The position numbers and the translations under genes are program-made. From an uncultured Flavobacteriales bacterium (GTDB taxonomy: Bacteria > Bacteroidota > Bacteroidia > Flavobacteriales > UBA1820), in NCBI GenBank assembly GCA_902478645.1, contig CABSLV010000005.1, positions 1 to 64,000 of the forward strand: 64,000 nt of DNA. Reading direction: 5' to 3'. This document shows positions 58,562 through 64,000 of this stretch, piece after piece; the first letter of the stretch is position 1; every line of letters begins with the position of its first letter. A model generated the notes under the pieces. That model had not been told where the DNA came from, did not search any database, and worked only from the letters and a program-made list of their open reading frames with translations.

Positions 58562-59053
58562 ATGAACAACACCCCTCCCCTTCCGATCGTCTTTCGGGAA
58601 CTCCGCACAGACGAACACCCCCTGCTACGGGAATTCCTCCTGCGGGCCATCTACCTGCCCGAGGGTACACCACCCCCTCCGCCCGAGATCGTGGAAAGCC
58701 CCGAACTGAACCTCTATTTCAAGGATTTCGGCCACCACGACGCAGACCACGCCCTGGTGGCGGCCGTAGGGGAAGAAGTCATTGGCCTCGTCTGGTGCCG
58801 ACGGATGCACGATTTCGGGTATGTGGACGAACAAACGCCTTCGCTGGCCCTCTCCCTGCGGGAAGAATATCGGGGAAAAGGTATCGGTACCCGACTGTTG
58901 GAAAACATGCTTCAACTGCTGCACGGAAAAGGCTATGCGCAGGTCTCCCTCTCGGTGCAAAAAGCCAACCCGGCCTTTCGCCTCTACAAGCGCCTGGGAT
59001 TCGAAAAACTCCGGGGAACCGACGAGGAATTCATCCTGGTACGCAAGCTATAA
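58562..59053 (+). CDS. GNAT-family N-acetyltransferase
   Basis: A 163-residue acetyl-CoA-dependent transferase. Motif A reads LREEYRGKGIGTRLLENML (about 99-117), holding the acetyl-CoA pyrophosphate, followed by motif B with SLSVQKANPAFRLYKRLGFE (about 129-148). The insert EGTPPPPPEIVESPEL (about 34-49) is unusual for the family but occurs in a subset of Bacteroidota. The acceptor is unknown. It follows the barrel gene by 72 bp on the same strand. Confidence 0.9.
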   Translation: MNNTPPLPIVFRELRTDEHPLLREFLLRAIYLPEGTPPPPPEIVESPELNLYFKDFGHHDADHALVAAVGEEVIGLVWCRRMHDFGYVDEQTPSLALSLREEYRGKGIGTRLLENMLQLLHGKGYAQVSLSVQKANPAFRLYKRLGFEKLRGTDEEFILVRKL

Positions 59054-59190
59054 TCGTACGCCCGGGATGCGCCTACACCCGTCCCCGCCTTCAAAACTTT
59101 CTCTGAAAACGCGCCGATCTTGTTTGACCTCGCTTAAAAATACGTGGAGATATTTGCGCCCCGTCAAAAATCTTCGGAAAAAAATTCTCC

Positions 59191-60273
59191 TTATGCCTTA
59201 TTTTCTCCCCAAAACATATCCTTGACTACCAAATAGCCACACGAAGCCAGCGCTCCGAGGAACATGAAACCGATGAGGATTTTCGCTTTGCTCGGTTTGG
59301 ATTTCTGCAACGGGCGCGTAGCCGGTTCGATCACCGTCAGACAGGGGGTCTGTTCCTGCAATTTCAGTTTCGCCATTTCCAACTGCTGCGATGTGGCGGC
59401 ATACATATTGTAGGCGAAATCCATTTCGTTGCTCAAACGATACTGCTCGGTCTTGACCGACTGACGGACCAGATCCTTGTTCTGGTCCACAAAAGCGGCA
59501 TAGCGGTTTTGCGCCTCGTAATATTGTTTCTTCGACTCGTCGAAGGCCTTCTGGCAATATTCCATATCCTGGCGAGCCTTGTCGGTACGGTATCGGACGA
59601 TGTATTCCTGGAATTTGGAGACCATCGAATCGGCTACCACGGCAGCTACCCCGGGATCCTGCATAGTCACCGAAGCGGTAATGATCCCCGTTTTTTTGTC
59701 CAACGAGATTCCCATGCGTTCGCGGATAGTTTTTACATAATCGTATTGTTCCTTGGTAAGATTGGCCACATCGAACTCCTCTGCTTCCTGAGGCTCTTTC
59801 GAGGAAAACAACGACATTCCCCAGCCCAATACCCGAAATGGGAAAGCGATAATGTGGTTCCACCAGGCCGTTTTTTGATGTTCCGAGAGATAATCGTACA
59901 ACGTGTAAGGCTCCTTTGCCTTTCGGGGCTGTACAGGCACGGTGCGCATATCGGCCAGGAAAGGCAACGACGAAGCTACTTCCGGATACATAAGCACTCC
60001 GATACCGTATCCGCTGCCCGATCCTCCCAAGTCTATCCCGGCCAAGGATGCCAACTGGCTCACTCCGGAAGTCGCCATTTTATTGTCGGCTTCTTCCGCG
60101 ACCATCTTGACCGATACGGTGTATTCGGACGGGATGCTGAATCCGACGACCAAACCTACTACGGCCGCCACTCCGGTCCATTTGAAGATAAAACGACGGC
60201 GCGCCCACAGTTTCCGTGCGATTTCCAGCAGGTCGATTTCCCCAACCGGATTGTTGCCCGTATTTTCACTCAT
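59191..60273 (-). CDS. Polysaccharide chain-length determinant (Wzz-type)
   Basis: A 360-residue inner-membrane co-polymerase. TM1 lies at about 32-50 (FKWTGVAAVVGLVVGFSIP) and TM2 near the C-terminus (ILIGFMFLGALASCGYLVV, about 330-348), preceded by the proline-rich motif EPATRPLQKSKPSK of Wzz proteins. The large periplasmic domain between them is mainly helical. It determines chain length of a surface polysaccharide and lies 95 bp after the Wza-like gene. No tyrosine-kinase domain is fused. The ATG at 60273 is preferred to upstream in-frame codons. Confidence 0.9.
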   Translation of the reverse strand: MSENTGNNPVGEIDLLEIARKLWARRRFIFKWTGVAAVVGLVVGFSIPSEYTVSVKMVAEEADNKMATSGVSQLASLAGIDLGGSGSGYGIGVLMYPEVASSLPFLADMRTVPVQPRKAKEPYTLYDYLSEHQKTAWWNHIIAFPFRVLGWGMSLFSSKEPQEAEEFDVANLTKEQYDYVKTIRERMGISLDKKTGIITASVTMQDPGVAAVVADSMVSKFQEYIVRYRTDKARQDMEYCQKAFDESKKQYYEAQNRYAAFVDQNKDLVRQSVKTEQYRLSNEMDFAYNMYAATSQQLEMAKLKLQEQTPCLTVIEPATRPLQKSKPSKAKILIGFMFLGALASCGYLVVKDMFWGENKA

Positions 60274-60368
60274 GTCTGTTTTTATTTTTTGTTGAGCTTT
60301 CCTGTTGCAACGAAAGAACCTACGCGTGTACTTTTCCTGCTCCTGGGACAAACAAGGAAAAGTCAGTA

Positions 60369-62810
60369 TTATTTGATCATCGAATTGATCAGCGCCGCGA
60401 TCGAGGTCGTGGACGAAGCCAAACTCATGATTTCAGCCAAACCCAACCCTTCACGGGGAGTCTTGATCGGAACGATGATTTCACACCCAGGCTCTATCTT
60501 GGGGTAACGGCGGAAAATACTTCCCCGTACCGTTTCGACCTGCCCGTTGGCATAGATCACATAAGCTTTCCGGCGGGCATTCTGTGCATAACCTCCGGCA
60601 TTGTAGATGTATTTCTTCAGGCTCTTGCCCTTTTCATAGGTTACTGCATTGGGATATACGACAGCTCCACTGATCCGCACAGTACTCGTATAAGTGGGAA
60701 CGACCAACTCATCCCCTTCCTGAAGATACGCATCCTGCTGTCCTCCCGGATTTTCCATGGCTGCTTCCAGATCGATCCCCACCAGATAGTATTCCGGGAT
60801 GTCGGTGACCAAGGCCGTACTGAGTGAATCCGCACCGTCGGCATTCTGCACAATCCTCGCCCTTGCTTCGAGCTTTACCAAATCGGCCTCGGACAGTTTG
60901 CGGCGCAACTGCGCTCCACGAATGTACGCATACGGGGTAAAGCCTCCTGCCTGTTTGACCAAATCCGAAAGCCGCATGTTCTTTTTCAGATTATACCCTC
61001 CTCGGAAAACCACCTCTCCATTGACCGACACGAATTTCTGAGCGACAAATGAAGGAGAACGCCGAACAATGATCTCATCGAAAGGTTTCAGATCAAAACT
61101 GTCTCCTTTCTGGTCAAAGGCCAAACCTCCCTCCAACGTTATCTGGAATTCTTCTGCCGGACGGTCGTCATACATCGTAGACAACGGGTCTTTTCCCCGC
61201 CGAACCACCAATATCTGCGTTTGGGAAGCCGACTCCTTAAACCCTCCGGCCAACAAAATCGCATCGGCTACCGACATTCCCTCCATATAGTCGAGTTTAT
61301 AGCCATTCTTCTGTTGGTTCTCGCTTTCCGACACATATTCGCCTCCTTTTTGGACAGCCTGTATGTTGCGACGGAGCATATCTTCCTTAGTGCCCATATT
61401 CAGGCCATTCACTTCGCCCCGTACCGTCACATAATACGGCTCATGAAGTTCCCCGGCATAAGGTATATACAATTCATCCCCGTTTTCCAATGCAATATCC
61501 GGAGCCTGTCCGGAGAACACGGCCGGCACATCGACCGGTAGAGCCTGATAGGTACCGTCCGGCTTTAGCCGGCGAATGATACCCCGTTCGAAATACTCAT
61601 CCTGCCGAAGGCCCTGGGCCTTGTGAACCAGCGAAACCACCGAACGTACCGTATCGTCGAGCTGATAATCCCCCGGACGCCAAACCGCCCCGCGAACCGA
61701 GACACGGTTTTCATACCGATCGATCACCTCGCCTACCGATACCGAATCGCCATCCCGCATCGGGAAATCGGCAAAGTTCCGTTCTTCGACGGTAAACATT
61801 CGGTAAAAATTGCCGTCCGCCTTTCGGTTTACCGACACATTGCCCGTATAGGCATCGCCCGTAAAGCCGCCTGCATAACGGATCAAGTCGGAGAGCGTTT
61901 CTCCATCCTTGAGTTCGAAGATACGTTCGCGTTTGACCTTGCCCGAAACCCGGACATGGTTGCAATAAGGACCAACGATGATCATATCGTTGTCTTCGAG
62001 CGCAATATTGGCCTCGTATTTTCCATTGAGGATATAGTCGTACACATCGAGCGTCGCCACGCATTTGCTATTCCGATACACCTGAATATCACGCAGCGAA
62101 CCGATCGCATTCACTCCGCCGGCCATATACAGCGCATTGAACAAAGTGGCCAGCGACGGCAGAGTATAGGTACCCGGAGCCATTACCTCTCCGGCGATAT
62201 TCACCCGGATACTGCGTATCTGTCCCAAGGATACCCGCAAGTTGATCCCACCGGTCTTGATTTCGGAATACACCGCACTCATCTGTTCCTCGATAGTCTT
62301 CCGGGCTTGTTCCACCGTTTGCCCGCTGAGGAAAATCACTCCGACCGACGGCAGGCTGATCACTCCGTCGGGACTGATCGTACGGGTGTAGGAAGCCTCG
62401 GAATTGCCCCACAATTCGATCAGAAGCTGGTCTCCGGCCGAAAGGACATAACCTTGGGGGGTCGGCATGTTGAAGTTCGGTTCAAAAGACAAACGTTGAT
62501 TCCCGAATATTTCCATACCGAACACCCGATCGGTATCCGCTACAGGCAACAAACTGATTGACAAACTATCCGAAACCGTTCGTTCCGGAGGGACGACTTG
62601 ACGGATACCACTCTGACGTCCCAAAGAAGTATCTGCCGGAATATTGAGTTCCCGACTATCCTGCGCATTGGACAGGACTTGGTTGATTTGCGAGTCGGAC
62701 ACCCCCATCTGTCTAGCTTGTTGCAACATGGCGGGAGTCACCTGTATCTGTTGTCCCCACACAATCTGGCACATTCCGAGTGCAAGGGCCCAAAGCAGCA
62801 TTTTCTTCAT
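60369..62810 (-). CDS. Wza-type polysaccharide export protein with SLBB domains
   Basis: An 813-residue secreted outer-membrane exporter. The signal peptide ends IVWGQ (about residue 20). A polysaccharide-export domain (about 120-210: YVLSAGDQLLIELWGNSEA, TISPDGVISLPSVGVIFLSG) is followed by several SLBB repeats, for example near 225 (NIAGEVMAPGTYTLPSLATL), 305 (RVSGKVKRERIFELKDGETL), 385 (VRGAVWRPGDYQLDD), 600 and 725 (RISGAVVYPNAVTYEKG). The final residues include a hydrophobic helix. It forms the duct for capsule or exopolysaccharide. The length is greater than E. coli Wza owing to extra SLBB repeats, as usual in Bacteroidota. A perfect -7 box lies at 62837-62844. Confidence 0.93.
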   Translation of the reverse strand: MKKMLLWALALGMCQIVWGQQIQVTPAMLQQARQMGVSDSQINQVLSNAQDSRELNIPADTSLGRQSGIRQVVPPERTVSDSLSISLLPVADTDRVFGMEIFGNQRLSFEPNFNMPTPQGYVLSAGDQLLIELWGNSEASYTRTISPDGVISLPSVGVIFLSGQTVEQARKTIEEQMSAVYSEIKTGGINLRVSLGQIRSIRVNIAGEVMAPGTYTLPSLATLFNALYMAGGVNAIGSLRDIQVYRNSKCVATLDVYDYILNGKYEANIALEDNDMIIVGPYCNHVRVSGKVKRERIFELKDGETLSDLIRYAGGFTGDAYTGNVSVNRKADGNFYRMFTVEERNFADFPMRDGDSVSVGEVIDRYENRVSVRGAVWRPGDYQLDDTVRSVVSLVHKAQGLRQDEYFERGIIRRLKPDGTYQALPVDVPAVFSGQAPDIALENGDELYIPYAGELHEPYYVTVRGEVNGLNMGTKEDMLRRNIQAVQKGGEYVSESENQQKNGYKLDYMEGMSVADAILLAGGFKESASQTQILVVRRGKDPLSTMYDDRPAEEFQITLEGGLAFDQKGDSFDLKPFDEIIVRRSPSFVAQKFVSVNGEVVFRGGYNLKKNMRLSDLVKQAGGFTPYAYIRGAQLRRKLSEADLVKLEARARIVQNADGADSLSTALVTDIPEYYLVGIDLEAAMENPGGQQDAYLQEGDELVVPTYTSTVRISGAVVYPNAVTYEKGKSLKKYIYNAGGYAQNARRKAYVIYANGQVETVRGSIFRRYPKIEPGCEIIVPIKTPREGLGLAEIMSLASSTTSIAALINSMIK

Positions 62811-62836
62811 GGAATTGTCAAAATACGTCTGTTACG

Positions 62837-62844
62837 CAAATTTA
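62837..62844 (-). promoter_or_regulatory. -7 box of the Wza-Wzz operon
   Basis: TAAATTTG on the minus strand is an exact match to TAnnTTTG, 27 bases before the ATG at 62810. Confidence 0.55.
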
Positions 62845-62904
62845 TAAATCTTTTTCAATGCCACCAGCCTCCGGTGACTTTCAGACAAAAGAAAACAATA
62901 AAAA

Positions 62905-62940
62905 AAGCCTTTGCAAGCGTTTCCGTTTTTGCAAAGGCTT
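62905..62940 (-). terminator. Terminator after tRNA-Gln
   Basis: A 12-bp stem (62905-62916 with 62929-62940) begins 1 base past the 3' end of the tRNA and is followed on the minus strand by a run of T residues. Confidence 0.85.
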
Positions 62941-62941
62941 G

Positions 62942-63012
62942 TAGCCCTACCTGGATTCGAACCAAGACAAGCAGATCCAGAATCTGATGTGCTACCATTA
63001 CACCATAGGGCT
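62942..63012 (-). tRNA. tRNA-Gln (anticodon CUG)
   Basis: The minus strand folds as a cloverleaf of 71 bases: acceptor AGCCCTA pairing with TAGGGCT, discriminator A, D-arm containing GGTGTAATGGTAGCAC, anticodon loop TTCTGGA (CUG) and T-arm GGTTCGAATCC. The anticodon stem has one mismatch at its outer pair. The CCA tail is not encoded. A promoter and a terminator frame it, so it is a single-gene unit. Confidence 0.95.
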
Positions 63013-63023
63013 GAATCACGGTG

Positions 63024-63053
63024 CAAATTTAGTCATTTTTCAGACAGCCGCAA
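63024..63053 (-). promoter_or_regulatory. tRNA-Gln promoter
   Basis: TAAATTTG (63031 to 63024) and a TTG 19 bases upstream (63053 to 63051) match the Bacteroidota -7/-33 pattern. The -7 box is 12 bases before the tRNA, and the -33 element lies within the last codons of the omega gene. Confidence 0.6.
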
Positions 63054-63417
63054 CAACTTTTTTATTTTTTTCAGAAATTGTGCCTTGCTCCTGAGCCGCC
63101 TTTCCCCCACGACGGAAATAAATACGGTCTTCCAACCATTCCTGAACTGCGATGGCCGTGGGCTTGGGGAGTTTTTCATAAAAGCGGGAAACTTCTATCT
63201 GCTCCTTGTTCTCAAATACTTCCTCCAGATTTTCAGCGTTGGCGGCAAATTCATCCAATTTGTCATTCAACTCCTTTTTCAGATCGACACCGATTTGCGT
63301 AGCACGGGCCGCTATGATCATGATCGCCTCATAAACATTTCCCGTCTTGGCATCAATCTGACGAATATCCCGCGTAATGGTCGTCAGCGGCGCGTTCGAT
63401 TTCTTCAAATCCATCAT
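63040..63417 (-). CDS. rpoZ: RNA polymerase omega subunit (Bacteroidota Rpb6-type)
   Basis: A 125-residue protein similar to the Bacteroidota omega/Rpb6 family. The core TGNVYEAIMIIAARATQIGV (about 25-44) is the omega signature of a helix with Ala-Arg-Ala. The C-terminal half, including PKPTAIAVQEWLEDRIYFRR, is longer than in E. coli omega. It assists assembly of RNA polymerase. It begins 3 bp after the bamD stop, the bamD-rpoZ order I recall across Bacteroidales. The two adjacent ATGs at 63417 and 63414 are both plausible starts. Confidence 0.9.
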   Translation of the reverse strand: MMDLKKSNAPLTTITRDIRQIDAKTGNVYEAIMIIAARATQIGVDLKKELNDKLDEFAANAENLEEVFENKEQIEVSRFYEKLPKPTAIAVQEWLEDRIYFRRGGKAAQEQGTISEKNKKVVAAV

Positions 63418-63420
63418 CTC

Positions 63421-64000
63421 TTATTCCTTGTTTTGTTTTTTTTGTTCTTTTGCCTGCGCTTTCAAAGCGGCCTTTTCCGCCTTCTCCACCTGACGGTCGT
63501 ACTTCTTCATTTTCTTTTCATCCAAACCATCTTTCTCCCCCAGGTCCTTGATCACCTGATCGAGAATGGCGGACTTGTTTTCCATGGCCTTGACGGCCTT
63601 TTCGATCTCGGCATAATGAACCGACTCAGGGAACTGGCGCAGGAACAAACGTCCATAAGTCATGGCATCCGTATAACGCTCGGCCTGTTTGTCGGGAATA
63701 CTCTTGTTGGCATAGATCGCAGCCGCCTTGGCACGGTAATACATCAGGTTTTCCCGCTGGGTAGTATAAGGCCGATCATCCAACGCATTGGTGAAAGCAA
63801 TTACCGCCGAACTGTAATCCTCCATCCGGTAATAATTGTACGCGATATCGAAAGCCTTTTTATCCAACTTTTCGTTCAACTCCCGCACCATACTGTCCGC
63901 CTGGGCCACCTGCGGAGCGGTAGGATAACGTTCGATAAAACGCTGCAAAGCGTTGATCGCCTTGGTCGTATTTTCCTGATCCAGATAACTTTCAGGAGAA
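63421..64000 (-). CDS. bamD: Outer-membrane assembly lipoprotein BamD, C-terminal part
   Basis: The last 193 or so residues of a BamD-like TPR lipoprotein; the 5' part with the signal peptide lies beyond the window. TPR helices are seen in ALQRFIERYPTAPQVAQADS, AYNYYRMEDYSSAVIAFTNA and YGRLFLRQFPESVHYAEIEK. The C-terminal tail is Lys/Glu-rich. BamD is an essential partner of BamA in barrel insertion. The frame is open to the edge at 64000, with DQENTTKAINALQRF in frame. Confidence 0.92.
   Translation of the reverse strand, partial: SPESYLDQENTTKAINALQRFIERYPTAPQVAQADSMVRELNEKLDKKAFDIAYNYYRMEDYSSAVIAFTNALDDRPYTTQRENLMYYRAKAAAIYANKSIPDKQAERYTDAMTYGRLFLRQFPESVHYAEIEKAVKAMENKSAILDQVIKDLGEKDGLDEKKMKKYDRQVEKAEKAALKAQAKEQKKQNKE

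Overview
This is a contiguous stretch of chromosome from a fairly GC-rich member of the Bacteroidota, most likely order Bacteroidales and plausibly Alistipes/Rikenellaceae. The reasons are promoter-like TAnnTTTG (-7) boxes in front of many genes, ATG starts without strong Shine-Dalgarno sequences, Bacteroidota-specific families (DUF4271, DUF4492, PCMD-domain lipoprotein, PorT-like barrels, a CarboxypepD-regulatory/TonB-type barrel, a histone H1-like protein, a Bacteroidota-type omega subunit next to bamD) and a gene trio that fits sulfonolipid (capnine/sulfobacin) synthesis, a hallmark of Alistipes and relatives. The genus is inference. The sequence looks like normal chromosome: no transposase, integrase, rRNA or CRISPR array is visible. 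One tRNA (Gln, CUG) is present.

Layout. 1-6.9 kb: murF, a secreted TPR protein, gyrA, and divergent purA. 7-11.5 kb: a glycosyltransferase, a large outer-membrane barrel protein and MarC. 11.7-17.5 kb: a self-contained efflux operon (TetR, TolC, HlyD and two ABC-2 permeases, with no ATPase gene), then mscL. 18-19.5 kb: two small secreted proteins. 19.7-23 kb: the probable sulfonolipid operon (PLP cysteate/cysteine synthase-like enzyme, SDR reductase, SPT-like acyltransferase). 23-27.3 kb: an Fsr-like exporter, a PepSY-type membrane protein and two lipoproteins. 27.4-31.3 kb: an 86-bp tandem repeat array feeding into rnpA-rnhA, a hydrolase, a LuxR-hemerythrin pair, and an inverted copy of the same repeat in front of the hemerythrin gene. 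31.4-40.7 kb: a long minus-strand run (hemD, DUF4271, GT-C glycosyltransferase, LysM protein, guaA, SIMPL protein, LOG-family protein, endonuclease/exonuclease/phosphatase). 40.9-45.5 kb: plus-strand EamA transporter, K+/H+ antiporter, PCMD lipoprotein and outer-membrane barrel. 45.5-52 kb: minus-strand histone-like protein, phosphoribosyltransferase, menF plus thioesterase (menaquinone), a metallo-hydrolase and a Ca2+ P-type ATPase. 52.2-55.3 kb: DUF4492-cydA-cydB. 55.4-59 kb: an orphan coiled-coil protein that looks like part of a phage tape-measure protein, a BamA/TamA-like barrel and a GNAT. 59.2-62.8 kb: a Wza/Wzz pair for polysaccharide export. 62.9-64 kb: tRNA-Gln, the omega subunit and the 3' part of bamD.

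How it fits together: much of the window concerns the envelope (murF, sulfonolipid, polysaccharide export, LysM, BamD, barrels, efflux) and low-oxygen respiration (menaquinone steps, cytochrome bd, hemerythrin/LuxR, hemD). The most noteworthy non-coding signals are the promoter-bearing 86-bp repeats at two loci, a set of long near-perfect hairpins sharing the 9-mer CGCTTGCCC, and several purine-rich spacers upstream of minus-strand genes between 38.7 and 49.1 kb.
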